64,000 nucleotides of DNA, taken from NCBI RefSeq assembly GCF_048544455.1, contig NC_133536.1:196605325-196669324 (forward strand), given 5' to 3'. Position numbers and translations under genes: made by a program. Shown here one piece after another: positions 48,295-58,867 of this stretch (its first letter is position 1; the number at the start of each line of letters is the position of its first letter). The DNA comes from Silene latifolia. Lineage: Eukaryota; Streptophyta; Magnoliopsida; Caryophyllales; Caryophyllaceae. The notes below the pieces were generated by a model that saw only the letters and a program-made list of their open reading frames with translations, made no database searches and was not told the DNA's origin.

Positions 48295-49089
48295 CTAAGA
48301 AGTGCTACTCGACTCGTTCGCTTGTCTTTCCTGTTGTATAGATTGGAAAATACGTGCTGCGGATTCCCTCGAGGACCGATGTGGAACGGCTTTGATAACT
48401 CTTGCTCTCTTTTCCATTGGAGGAGCATCCTCTGGAGATTCACTACACCTACTGGCTCCTAGAGATTGACCCGTTGGGTTGACTGGGTTTGATCCTGAGA
48501 ATGGGTTTGATTGGACCACGGTTGACCCTAACATGCTCGGACTTATCATTGGCATGCCATATGGCGGGAAGTAACTTTGTCCGTCAAAATGAACGCCATG
48601 TGGCATTCCTGCGGCTTGCTGATACTGAGGCGGCGGCATCCCATAGCTGCCCAATACAGGATTTGGGCCAACAGGCCCATAACCTCCGCAAAAGGAGCCT
48701 GCAAACCCAGGAGCTGGAAACGGCTTGCAAACAAGCCCTTCAGAAGGAGACATCACAGGCACCAACCATTGAGGTGAAGATGGTTGATGAAATCCCCACA
48801 AGTTCATCTTCGGAACCATATTGACAGGCAGGTATCCCGTGGGGTAATCCACATGTTGACGAGATGGGACTGGTGCTGCTACTTTTGGAACCACATTTTC
48901 GGCTGTACCTTCGGCTTTATCAATTGATTTATAGGCTACATTGTTTAGGATAAACTTATGTGGAACAGCTTTCACCACATACTCTGAAGACTGCTGCTTA
49001 ACAGAAGAAACCTTCAAAGAAGATGATTTACCCAGAATAGCACCGACTTCAAGTAGCAGATTTGGAGACGTTGCGAGGAGTTTTTGCGC
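48295..49089 (-). pseudogene. ELF3: ELF3 pseudogene exon 4 (C-terminal half)
   Basis: 264 codons, open to a TAG stop (48295-48297). Starts AQKLLATSPNLLLEVGAILG, equivalent to VQRLIAASPDLLLDEISFLG of Arabidopsis. Contains QWLVPVMSPSEGLVCKPFP, a proline/glycine/glutamine-poor region instead of the polyQ tract of Arabidopsis, YFPPYGMPMISPSM, and the C-terminal IKAVPHRSSRESAARIFQSI. The phase of exon 3 requires the exon to start with GCG at 49089, but the two bases before it are AA, not AG. Confidence 0.9.
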
Positions 49090-49176
49090 TTACAAATGTG
49101 GCCAGGGTTTAGGTTTCTTTTTGCTATAGAGACCTGAATTGTATGTCTATATCACAGTAAATTTAGTTTTATGCAC

Positions 49177-49228
49177 CTTAAGCAATCTGTAGAATTCGAA
49201 TACTTGGACATCGAACAATCTTTGCTGG
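49177..49228 (-). pseudogene. ELF3: ELF3 pseudogene exon 3 (52 nt)
   Basis: Between TTTCAG and GTGCAT. Together with the last two bases of exon 2 it codes NQQRLFDVQVFEFYRLLK, matching NQQRVFAVQLFELHRLIK of Arabidopsis. The splice phases with exon 2 agree exactly. Confidence 0.9.
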
Positions 49229-49817
49229 CTGAAACGAGAAAGATGAGTTTGGATCAAAATTCAAAAATAGAATCACTTCAAAATTCCATTTTCAAATGTC
49301 TATCACCATTTCTCATATGACACAGAAATCCAAAACATAAAAATGGCTGGATAACGTCCTCCAATCTCCAATCTCCAATCATCGATTACTACAGCAACCA
49401 CAAAGCCTTCATAGCGAAATATTTGGGCTTGGCTAACATGAGCCATCGACTACATTACCTTAGTGCCTTAAGCCTACGACAAAGTAAAAGGGTCGAATGT
49501 ATGGAGCCTCACTACGTTGATTAAAGGCTATTTCTGAATGATGCATACAGCAACAACATCACCCCAGTTTCTCAAGGGCTCCCGCAAATTGCGAGGTAAG
49601 AAGGGGTCTAATGGATGCAGCCTTCCCCTCATGTTAACAACACGAGGAGTTTGTTTCTAAATGACCCAGGATGAAAACTGTTGTGAATTTTGTGAGTTTT
49701 ATGTGACAAAACAAATATGAGGAAGGAAGAAATTACTTGCTTTGATTCTAATGAAATTACAAGGCTTATATAGCAACAAACTAGTGCAACAAACATCATA
49801 TTGTAGTCTAAGAAAAT

Positions 49818-50000
49818 GCCCACTAAGACCATTTCCTAAGGCCACTAACAAGTGGTAAACCCACTAAGACCATTGTGGTAAACCCACTAACAAGTGGTAA
49901 ACCCACTAAGACAATTGTGGTAAACCCACTAAGAAGTGGTAAACCCACTAAGACCATTGTGGTAAACCCACTAAGAAGTGGTAAACCCACTAAGACCACT
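49818..50000. repeat. Minisatellite of about 40 bp
   Basis: Alternating GTGGTAAACCCACTAAGA and CCATT/AGAAGT words, about four 40-bp units plus partial ones, so that GTGGTAAACCCACTAA recurs every 20-22 bp. Each GTGGTAAACCCAC is itself nearly palindromic. Confidence 0.9.
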
Positions 50001-50931
50001 AATTGAATTAATATTTCCAATAAAAACTGCGTCGAAAATTGCATCGAATGACTAGTACTTCCTAATAAAAAGAAGCACAATGATGAGTCATTTTGCTTTC
50101 TTCCATCATAATCCACAACCAAAGAATTATAAGTCTTTGGCTCCATTGGAACTGGAAATTTTCTGAATGACCCAATGAAAATTAAAAATCGGGGTGAAAA
50201 TAGCATGACCAACTACTATTTCATAACGTAAAAGCATGCAAAATTTCACAGGCCATCTTACTTTATTTCATTGTATTCCAATCACAAGATTCATCGATTC
50301 CATATCAAAACTTTTGAGACAAGATGAAGCATATTCACATAATTATACTTTTTTTTGTATCATTAATCACAAATCCCTACACAATCATATGCAGCTCCCT
50401 GTACTCTTAGACTTTTCAATGGCAGAAGAGAAACACTATCTCAACTGATGTATGTCAGTTTAACACAAGTAATAAATTATTAAACCATATATACAAGACA
50501 GAACCTTACGGCAGACCTTCCATTTCTATTACCAGTTTAAGAACAAGTAAAAAATATGCTGCCATCACAAGTGACGACCTTAAACAACAAGAAGAAGATC
50601 ATACCTAGCCTTAAGGATTCGGAAAGCAATATCAGTGTAACACAGATATGTAAGGCTGAGGCAATAAGACCATAAATCAAAGGAATGATCCACCGACTCA
50701 GGGCCTGCCTGGCACAAATGCATTGAGAATTGTTCTAAATGTAATATGAGGATCCACCGCTTGGAATGCAGACTGGTTCGCCAACCACATAATGGAGGGA
50801 GAAATGAGATCCATGGCATCAAATATTCCCTCCATTTAAGCACATTTCACAACTCTGCTTACAGCCCTTAAAGGTTAATACTTGAGATATGTCCAGTAAT
50901 CTAGTTTATCTATAAACAGTATAAAAAACTA

Positions 50932-51127
50932 CTCCCTCCATTCACCTGAACTCGCTACATTTGCTTTTGGGACAAAGTTTTAGGAGATAAAATATGCGAG
51001 AGAAGAATTGGTACCACATTCACTTGAGAGTGATTTGCAAGCTTTTTCTCACCCAAAAGGGAAAGGTGGTGTAGTTTGAATGTATTATAAAGCAAATATG
51101 TAGCGAATCCAAATGAATGGAGGGAAA
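50932..51127. mobile_element. Stowaway-like MITE in ELF3 intron 2
   Basis: Starts CTCCCTCCATTCACCTGAAC after TA and ends in the inverted CCAAATGAATGGAGGGA. Inner TIR parts CGCTACATTTGC and GCAAATATGTAGCG also pair. The right TA is not conserved. Confidence 0.7.
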
Positions 51128-51449
51128 GATTCCTAGGATAGAGACTAGAGAGAGCTTCCTGGAACATAAGAAATTATCTATTTTCTTTTCGTTTACTTCT
51201 AAACAGAGAAACATCATCAAAATATGACCTAAATCAATGCCATGCAGAGAAATAAAACTGGATACAAAAGAATAGCACAAGTCACAGTGAAACTAAGGAA
51301 CCTTTCAAACAGAGACCCGAAACATTATCCAGGTTATTTAATGTGAACGCAGCAGTCTTTAAAGTTACGAAGAACAGATAACCTGAGAAAGCATAAACAC
51401 TAAGATCTACGATAAAACACAACCAATGGCGTAGGCATGAAATAAAGTA

Positions 51450-51642
51450 TTCCCTCCGTTAATTTGGAACCACTACCTTTTCCTTCATATGGACAATTAA
51501 ATCAATTCACTACATATCCACTTTGGCTAGGAAACAAACAAAAGCCACAAAAAACTCTCATGTGAGTGTGGGTCGCGTATCTATTATCTCCTAAAGTTTT
51601 GGCCCTGAAGAAAATATATTGAACTCAAGTGAATGGAGGGAG
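51450..51642. mobile_element. Second Stowaway-like MITE in ELF3 intron 2
   Basis: Starts TTCCCTCCGTTAATTTGG after TA and ends AAGTGAATGGAGGGA. The ends are diverged. It shares AGTGAATGGAGGG with the MITE at 50932. Confidence 0.6.
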
Positions 51643-52091
51643 CATTTTATGTCATAACCTTATAATGATATGAAGTTGCACAATGAACAGAAATTAAAAA
51701 AGCCCTTGGTTTGGACAAAAAAAAAAGGCAAAAGGAGTATAGGGAAGAAAAGGGCAATGGAGCAACGGTGTTTTCCCTTTTATTATGTTAAAGGTTTTGA
51801 TTAGGCTTGTAGGAGGGAAAATGGATCCCTCCATTTCTCTGCGCTATCTACCGCCAATTCAAAGTGCTATCCCCCCCAATTCCCTCCATCCAAACAATGG
51901 GTAAGTGAGCAACCAAAAGATCACCAGGAAGCAGCCACATGCACACACTGACAGGAAAAACACAGCACCTAAAGCAGTTTACAACAGAACCTACACTGAG
52001 CTATTCATTAAATAAATCATCAACCAAAAAAATTCACTGAGCTAAATCTAAACGATCTAAAGAACATTAATTTACTACATAAAGTACTTAC

Positions 52092-52731
52092 TTGACAATC
52101 GCACTTCTAGCTTTCCAAAAATGTTTGCGGCCAGTTACATCAACAACATTGTCTGGCGTTATGTCGAATTCTGATGCAGAATCCACCATGGAGGTCTCAG
52201 AGACATCATCGCTTCTATCTACGCTTTCCTTCTCCACATACTGATTGGCGTCTATCTTTTCAAGTCTTTGGTTCTCTTGATCTTCCCATGGCAAAGAGGC
52301 ATCTTCTTCCGTAGTACATCATCTTGTCCCCTCATTGCTATATGTATGGGGTTCCTTGAGGGAGAAGATACTCTCAAGATGTTTTCATCCTGGTCTTTGA
52401 TATGTTGCTTTGACACAGGGTGACCATTATTACTCTCATTTATCACTTCACCAATAACTGCAGAAGGTGGCCCTTGATGGGCTGAGCTGAGATTAAAGTT
52501 CCCCTCACCATCTATACTATGTTGAGTATTTTCATTACACATTTCAGATTCTTCTTGAGAAAAGACGGGAACCATGAAGTCGTCCTCTTCTTGTCGCTTT
52601 CTTTTATTGACCTCACGAACTAGATGATTGTTCAAAGTTAAAGCTTCAGCATTACGAACTTGAATTTCATCATAAGCCGGATAGAAAGGAGATCTATGAA
52701 GATGGACAGTATTTTGTTCGCGAGGGGTACC
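52092..52731 (-). pseudogene. ELF3: ELF3 pseudogene exon 2
   Basis: Starts after GTTGTAG with GTPREQNTVHLHRSPF and runs through KRKRQEEDDFMVPVF, equivalent to the EEEDFAVPVY block. The frame is lost at about 52320-52330, just after RGQDD. It resumes one frame over as TTEEDASLPWEDQ and continues to DDVSETSMVDS, DITPDNVVDV, RKHFWKARSAIV and the donor at 52091. A one-base deletion explains it. Confidence 0.88.
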
Positions 52732-53305
52732 CTACAACATAAACCAAATTAAGGAAAGGATGTTCCACGACTATACACTTAATCTGGGAAATTGTGCTTT
52801 TTAATTAACATCAGTGATAAGTCATGAAGGAAACAGCACAATAACAACACAAATCATCTCAACAAACAAACAGTACACAGCTTTCCACAAAAAGTCTATA
52901 TAAAGTCAAAGGCAAACACTATTTTCCATGTGGACAAGTTTATAATATGGATTTAACTCGACTACCCAATCACGCAAACATACAACAGAGATTACAAACA
53001 GAATTCCTTCTTTAAGAAACAATCATCTAGAAAATAGCTACCCCAAGGGCCCCCTTTGAAAGGAAATTCTCATAGCCACATAGTTGCTAGACTCGTTACA
53101 ACAAAGGAGAGAAAGCTGAAGCTAGCAAATCATAGCTAAGTAACATAAAATGCAACAATCGATGTGCACTCTCAGAAGTCATAAAAGTTCTCAAAGATAT
53201 ACATCGGAAGTAGTCATGCAGGAGAGCTACCAACATAACAAATTCATCAGGTTAATTAATCAACAACTCTACTATGCCAGATTGCAGAAAAGTGAATATC
53301 TATTA
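52732..53305 (-). other. ELF3 intron 1, left part
   Basis: No gene recognised. The short plus-strand frame here is not conserved-looking. Confidence 0.6.
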
Positions 53306-53514
53306 CTCCCTCTGTCCCGGTCGTTTGTTGTCATTTTCCATATTGGGTTGTCTCAATCATTTGTTGTCCTTTCTATTTTAAGAATGAACTTGATAAGCAA
53401 TTTGATCACTCATACTCAATTTGTTCCACTTGTCATTTAGTAATTGGCCCATTCCTCTTTCCTTGGTCTTTGCGCCAAAACCAAAGGACAACAATTGACC
53501 GGGACGGAGGAAGT

Positions 53515-53735
53515 TGTTAGTCATTAGATAATCTCGTGTATATTCACCGTATCTCTTTGCCTTGCTCGCTACTTTACATATCTTCCTTGTATCTATGCTT
53601 TCCTTATTTCCTTGTATACTTTAGGTAATTAGGTTATTTTCTTTCCAAGTCTTGTAATTGTACACACTATAAATATTGTAATTACATATCAATGCAAAGT
53701 ACATAATTCATAACCAATCCTTTGCATATCTTACA
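53515..53735 (+). repeat. 5' LTR of the intact copia element
   Basis: 221 bp. Contains CACACTATAAATATTG, a plausible TATA region, near its 3' half. Identical to 57993-58213. Confidence 0.92.
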
Positions 53736-53749
53736 TGGTATCGAGCTTG
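53736..53749 (+). other. Primer-binding site of the intact copia element
   Basis: TGGTATCGAGCTTG directly after the LTR. Resembles the initiator tRNA-Met site TGGTATCAGAGC. Confidence 0.75.
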
Positions 53750-53820
53750 TAAGATCCGTCTTACTCAATACAATCAATTTTTTTTTCGGTCATCCCCTTC
53801 TCCTCAACCCGGCAACCTCC

Positions 53821-56800
53821 ATGGCTCCCCATGGCAACCTCATCCCTAATCCCAACGATCCAAAGGCCCCTTTCATAGATGTTAACCTATCCCAATGTAA
53901 GGAACTCACTCCCCTCACATATTTCAACTGGAAAACACAATTATCTAACATTCTCTTTGGCTACGACTTACTCAAGTTCGTAGATGGTACTCACCCAGCC
54001 CCTCCTGCCACCATCACCGATGAAACAACAAAAACCACAAAAGCAAACCCGGCCCTCAACTCTTGGCAACGCCAAGACAGACTTATTCTCGGTTCCCTCA
54101 TTGGCACCTTACCCACAAACATTGCCTCCCTCCTCACCAATGCAACTACCTCTCGAGAAGCATGGTTAACCCTTGCAAACACCTATGCTAACCCCTCTCG
54201 CGGCCACATTCTCCAAGTTAAGGATACCCTCGACTCCTTCTCCAAAGGCAACCTTCCCATCTCTGACTACATGACCCAACTAAAATCATACACGGACAAA
54301 CTCGCAGCCCTTGGCAAACCCATGGATGCCGAGGACATAATTGCTAAGGTTCTTCGCGGACTCGATAGCTCGTATCAACCAGTTATCGATGCCGTAAGAG
54401 CACGTGACACTACTATCTCCTTTGATTCTCTTCATGAAAAACTCATCAATCATGAACTTACCATCAAACAAAACAACCCTAACCCTAACCCAAATACACC
54501 CTTACCCGCCACTGCCTTCGCAGCTCAAACCCGTCCTTCCCACAACCGCAACTATTACCGTTCCCCACAACAACAACAACAACCACCACTCCTTCCTACT
54601 CCCACTGACCCTTCCTTCAACGACACCCAAACCCCTTTCAAAGGCCGATGTCAATACTGTAAACATCTTGGTCACTACCTTACCATTTGTCGCAAATTCA
54701 AGCGTGATTTCCCGAATGTCCAAATCCCCGACATACCACCTCCAAAGTCCTCTCCTCGTCCCAATTCTCAACCTCAAGTGCACACCGCAGCTTCCTCCCA
54801 ACCATCGTCCTCTCGGCCATGGATTGTTGACAGTGGTGCAAGTCACCATATCACTAACGATCTCACGACCCTTTCATTGCATTCACCATATGATGGCTCT
54901 GACGATGTGATCATCGGTGACGGTACCTCTCTTCCTATCTCAAATATCGGTTCTTTTCATATACACACTCCCACTGCCACTTTAAAATTTTCTAATGTTC
55001 TACATGTTCCCCGTATTTCTCGTAAAATTTTATCGGTTTCACAATTTTGTCATGATAACAATGCTCAAATTGAATTCTTGTCTTCTTCCTTCTTAATTAA
55101 GGTCATTCCAACGGGTCAAACAATCCTCCACGGACAGCTTGAAGACGGCGTGTATCTGTGGTATCCGCCTTCCCCTCAAGCACACGTCAACACTCTTTCT
55201 ACCTCCGTCACATGGCATCACAAATTAGGGCATCCGTCAAAGTCTATTCTAGCTTATTTACGTAGTCAATTTTCTTTAAATATTCCTGCACTTTCTTATT
55301 CCAATTGTAATGCCTGTGACATTAATAAAAGCCACAAGTTAGTCTTTTCTGAGTCCTCACTTTCTACTTCTCGCTCACTTGATTTAATATTTTCGGATGT
55401 ATGGACATCACCCGTTCCGTCCTACGATAAATTCAAATACTACGTTATCTTCGTTGACCATTATACTAAATATATATGGTTTTACCCACTCAAAAACAAA
55501 TCCGACACAGAACTTGTTTTCAAACGGTTTAAAGCTCTCGTCGAAAAAATTTTTGATCGACCAATTTTGCGTTTCTTCTCTGACAATGGTGGAGAATTCA
55601 CTAAACTCACTCCTTTTCTATCCACTGATGGCGTATCTCATCTTACATCCCCTCCGCATACACCGGAACACAACGGTTATGCAGAACGTCGCCATCGTCA
55701 CATAGTTGAAACTGGCCTTGCTCTCTTATCTCACGCACAACTTCCTCTCCAATTCTGGCCTCACGCCTTTTCCACTGCGGTTTATCTCATTAATCGCCTT
55801 CCTACACCATCCCTTGCCAATGCTTCCCCCTACTTAAAGCTTTTCGAAAAACCTCCAAACTACCTCAAGTTACGCAGCTTCGGTTGTCTATGTTACCCGT
55901 GGCTTCGTCCATATGCCTCCCATAAACTCGATGTTCGATCTAGACCTTGTATATTTGTGGGTTACTCCTCATCTCAAAGTGCATATCATTGTTTGGACCC
56001 AACCACCAATCGTCTCTATACGTCTCGACATGTAAAATTTGTTGAAGACTCCTTCCCCTTCTCTAGTCTAACAAACACCACCCCTGTGTCCCCTTCCTCT
56101 ACTGCTAAGTGGTGTGAAATTATGCTCCCACTTCTTACTTCCCCATCCACTGTTGAACCCAGCACCTCTCCCTCCTCTGCATCCCCCACGATGTCTCCTC
56201 CTATCCCTTCAACACCCGCTTCCCCTGTTTCCCTTACCGCCTCCCATGTTTCACCTCTAATCAACCCGACTGCCTCCCCTACACCCAACCTACCTGCCTC
56301 TTCTGCCACTTCGACTCCCATCACCCCTCCACCACCTCCTCCGCCTCCTCCTCCTCCATCACGCACCATAACCACGCGTCTCCAAAATAATATCCGTAAA
56401 CCTAACCCTAAGTATGCTAAAACCGCTACCCTCTCTGATCTTCACTCCTTACCTACCTCCGCCAAACAAGCCCTTGCTACGCCTCACTGGCGTGCAGCTA
56501 TGGAAGAGGAGTTCACTGCTCTCTCCCACAATAAAACTTGGACCCTTGTCCCCCCACAATCTGACCGGAATTTGATTGGTTGTAAATGGGTGTTTCGGAT
56601 TAAATACAATCCCGATAATACAATTCACAAATATAAAGCGCGTCTTGTTGCGAAAGGTTTCACTCAACGGCCAGGTATAGACTATTCCGCCACCTTTAGT
56701 CCGGTTGTCAAGCCGGCTACGGTTCGTCTTCTACTATCTCTTGCAGTTTGTAACAATTGGTCTCTTCGACAATTGGATGTTAATAATGCTTTTCTCCAAG

Positions 56801-58005
56801 GTTCTCTAACTGACACGGTTTACATGGCGCAACCTCCGGGGTTCGTTGATGCATCGTGTCCGTCCCATCACTGTCTACTGTCCAAAGCTATCTACGGTCT
56901 CAAACAAGCACCCCGTGCTTGGTACAATGAGCTCAAAACGGCCTTACTGGCCTACGGTTTTCGTGTATCCCCTGCGGATCCTTCCCTGTTTCTTTGCACT
57001 ACTTCATCGTCTCCTATTTACTTACTCGTATATGTTGATGATATTATTGTTACAAGTCCTTCTCAGGCTTGTCTGTTGTCGTTTATCTCCACTCTTGCAG
57101 CCCGGTTCTCGCTAAAGGACTTAGGTCCTTTGTCTTATTTTTTGGGTATCGAAGTTACTCCTAACAATGCAGGTCTCCTTCTCACTCAAAAGAAATATGT
57201 TCTTGATCTTCTTGAGCGTCACCAGATGCACGAATCGAAGCCTCTTCCTACTCCAGTTGTCTCTCATCCACCACTACTGCGTAATCTTGGCTCCCCCATT
57301 TCTAATGTCTCTGATTATCGAGCTATTATTGGAAGTCTTCAATACCTTGCAATTACCCGTCCTGACATCTCCTTTACGGTAAACAAATTAGCTCAATTTA
57401 TGTCTTCTCCCACTGATATTCATTGGCTCGCTGTTAAAAGGTTACTTCGATACCTCCATGGCACTGTCGACATTGGTTTGCAGTTGTATCGTAACTCTCC
57501 TATTCATCTTCATGCTTTTTGTGATGCGGATCATGGTGGGGATAAGGATGATTATGTCTCAACCTCTGGCTATATTATTTATCTTGGCCGTAATCCCATC
57601 ACTTGGTCTTCTCGAAAACAGCGCACTCTTGCTCGTTCCACCACTGAAGCCGAATTTCGTGCCATTGCTGATACCACGGCTGACCTTGAATGGGTGCATG
57701 CTTTACTTCTTGATCTTGGTGTCACTCCGTCTGCTACTCCGGTTATTTACTGTGACAACCTTGGTGCTACGCATTACTCGGAAAATCCCGTTTTTCATTC
57801 TCGTATGAAGCACGTTGCTATTGCCTTTCATTTTGTTCGTGAGCGCATCAAATCTCAACAACTTCGTGTACAGCATATATCGGGTACTGATCAGCTTGCT
57901 GATCTCCTTACTAAGCCCCTGTCTCGTCTGCGTTTTGCTACACTCTGCTCCAAGATTGGTCTCTCCTCCGGAACGTCCATCTTGCGGGGGCGTGTTAGTC
58001 ATTAG
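53821..58005 (+). CDS. Copia gag-pol polyprotein
   Basis: ATG at 53821 (MAPHGNLIPN) starts the natural polyprotein of about 1394 aa. The frame is open further upstream but has no ATG, and that part lies in the LTR and primer site. Domain order by residue: gag with the UBN2 core to about 270; a CCHC knuckle (CQYCKHLGHYLTIC) at about 277; protease (VDSGASHHIT) at about 335; pre-integrase (WHHKLGH) at about 462; integrase at about 520-700; a proline/serine/threonine-rich linker; reverse transcriptase from about 918 with YVDD near 1070; and RNase H from about 1230. The stop lies 13 bases into the 3' LTR. The fully open frame agrees with the identical LTRs in showing a recent insertion. Confidence 0.93.
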   Translation: MAPHGNLIPNPNDPKAPFIDVNLSQCKELTPLTYFNWKTQLSNILFGYDLLKFVDGTHPAPPATITDETTKTTKANPALNSWQRQDRLILGSLIGTLPTNIASLLTNATTSREAWLTLANTYANPSRGHILQVKDTLDSFSKGNLPISDYMTQLKSYTDKLAALGKPMDAEDIIAKVLRGLDSSYQPVIDAVRARDTTISFDSLHEKLINHELTIKQNNPNPNPNTPLPATAFAAQTRPSHNRNYYRSPQQQQQPPLLPTPTDPSFNDTQTPFKGRCQYCKHLGHYLTICRKFKRDFPNVQIPDIPPPKSSPRPNSQPQVHTAASSQPSSSRPWIVDSGASHHITNDLTTLSLHSPYDGSDDVIIGDGTSLPISNIGSFHIHTPTATLKFSNVLHVPRISRKILSVSQFCHDNNAQIEFLSSSFLIKVIPTGQTILHGQLEDGVYLWYPPSPQAHVNTLSTSVTWHHKLGHPSKSILAYLRSQFSLNIPALSYSNCNACDINKSHKLVFSESSLSTSRSLDLIFSDVWTSPVPSYDKFKYYVIFVDHYTKYIWFYPLKNKSDTELVFKRFKALVEKIFDRPILRFFSDNGGEFTKLTPFLSTDGVSHLTSPPHTPEHNGYAERRHRHIVETGLALLSHAQLPLQFWPHAFSTAVYLINRLPTPSLANASPYLKLFEKPPNYLKLRSFGCLCYPWLRPYASHKLDVRSRPCIFVGYSSSQSAYHCLDPTTNRLYTSRHVKFVEDSFPFSSLTNTTPVSPSSTAKWCEIMLPLLTSPSTVEPSTSPSSASPTMSPPIPSTPASPVSLTASHVSPLINPTASPTPNLPASSATSTPITPPPPPPPPPPPSRTITTRLQNNIRKPNPKYAKTATLSDLHSLPTSAKQALATPHWRAAMEEEFTALSHNKTWTLVPPQSDRNLIGCKWVFRIKYNPDNTIHKYKARLVAKGFTQRPGIDYSATFSPVVKPATVRLLLSLAVCNNWSLRQLDVNNAFLQGSLTDTVYMAQPPGFVDASCPSHHCLLSKAIYGLKQAPRAWYNELKTALLAYGFRVSPADPSLFLCTTSSSPIYLLVYVDDIIVTSPSQACLLSFISTLAARFSLKDLGPLSYFLGIEVTPNNAGLLLTQKKYVLDLLERHQMHESKPLPTPVVSHPPLLRNLGSPISNVSDYRAIIGSLQYLAITRPDISFTVNKLAQFMSSPTDIHWLAVKRLLRYLHGTVDIGLQLYRNSPIHLHAFCDADHGGDKDDYVSTSGYIIYLGRNPITWSSRKQRTLARSTTEAEFRAIADTTADLEWVHALLLDLGVTPSATPVIYCDNLGATHYSENPVFHSRMKHVAIAFHFVRERIKSQQLRVQHISGTDQLADLLTKPLSRLRFATLCSKIGLSSGTSILRGRVSH
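57983..57992 (+). other. Polypurine tract of the intact copia element
   Basis: TGCGGGGGCG directly before the 3' LTR. Confidence 0.6.
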
Positions 58006-58213
58006 ATAATCTCGTGTATATTCACCGTATCTCTTTGCCTTGCTCGCTACTTTACATATCTTCCTTGTATCTATGCTTTCCTTATTTCCTTGTATACTTT
58101 AGGTAATTAGGTTATTTTCTTTCCAAGTCTTGTAATTGTACACACTATAAATATTGTAATTACATATCAATGCAAAGTACATAATTCATAACCAATCCTT
58201 TGCATATCTTACA
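57993..58213 (+). repeat. 3' LTR of the intact copia element
   Basis: 221 bp. Identical by eye to the 5' LTR. The polyprotein stop TAG lies in it at 58003-58005. Confidence 0.92.
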
Positions 58214-58310
58214 GAAGTAAATGTTACCAGTCTTTGAAACTAAAAGGAATAATGATTAACTCTACGAATGAGAATAGTGATACAAAATTCCTTGTTAGGA
58301 TAACTATTAG

Positions 58311-58546
58311 GCAGGAGGGAAATGGAGGGGGAGGGATCCACTTACCCTCCTCCAAGCCAAATCGAATTCCCTCCAACATAGAAAAGATTTGGACGGAATG
58401 TGTATCCCTTACCATTCCCTTTATCCCCTTCCCCTACCTTTCCCTCCTTCTTTGCTATCCAAACGCGGCCTGCGACCCTCCCTGTCCCTTCCTCCTTCTC
58501 CCTTTCCCCTCCCTTTCCCTCCATTTTTTGTATCCAAACAAGGAGT
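58311..58546. mobile_element. Probable small inverted-repeat element in ELF3 intron 1
   Basis: Left GGAGGGAAATGGAGGGGG and right TTCCCTCCATTTTTTG are loosely inverted. The interior is pyrimidine-rich. Similar words occur at 47381 and 51812. No TSD identified. Confidence 0.35.
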
Positions 58547-58867
58547 AAGTATATAACAGATGTCACCAGAAAGTCAATATATTCTTGCTGTGATAAATTA
58601 CAAATATTGCGATTCATTTCCCAAATAAATACCTATTATAAGGAAATTCCCTAATATTGATGGCTCCCATTTTCACACTATTAGGAAACTATTCGAGCAT
58701 ACATGCTTCTCGCTTTCTCCACACAAATTAGTTCAAACAAATTAACAGAACCTACAACAAAGAACCAAAGTCCGCAACAGATATTCGGAACTTCCTACAA
58801 CAATCTGTCACTTCAATATATCAAACAATAACAAATGCATTACTTCAACTAGCCAAAAAAAATTCAC

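Larger units (their letters stand above)
49229..52091 (-). other. ELF3 intron 2 with small repeats
   Basis: 2.9 kb from donor GTAAGT (52086-52091) to the acceptor CAG at 49229-49231. Contains a minisatellite (49818-50000) and two Stowaway-like MITEs. No gene or domain. Confidence 0.75.
53515..58213 (+). mobile_element. Whole-looking Ty1/copia element in ELF3 intron 1
   Basis: 4699 bp. LTRs 53515-53735 and 57993-58213 are each 221 bp, start TGTTAGTCATTAG, end ATATCTTACA, and look identical base for base. They are flanked by the exact 5-bp duplication GAAGT (53510-53514 and 58214-58218). Primer site TGGTATCGAGCTTG follows the 5' LTR, and the purine tract GCGGGGGCG precedes the 3' LTR. One uninterrupted gag-pol frame lies between. 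It looks whole, with no breaks seen, and very young. The short LTRs and single ORF fit the Ale/Retrofit lineage, which is an inference. It lies opposite in strand to ELF3. Confidence 0.93.
53306..58217. mobile_element. Stowaway MITE split by the copia insertion
   Basis: Starts CTCCCTCTGTCCCGGTC after TA (53304-53305) and ends GACCGGGACGGAGGAAG followed by TA. The last bases before the end fall on both sides of the copia target duplication. The copia entered only a few bases from the MITE's right end. Without the copia the MITE is about 210 bp. Confidence 0.8.

Noticed and set aside
48489-48824. Plus-strand 111-codon frame across ELF3 exon 4
   Set aside because: Antisense shadow of a conserved ELF3 exon. 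It has no family resemblance of its own.
56016-56375. Glycine-rich minus-strand frame
   Set aside because: Shadow of the proline/serine-rich linker of the copia polyprotein on the opposite strand.
58342-58617. Minus-strand glutamate/glycine-rich frame
   Set aside because: Arises from pyrimidine-rich sequence of a small repeat in ELF3 intron 1.
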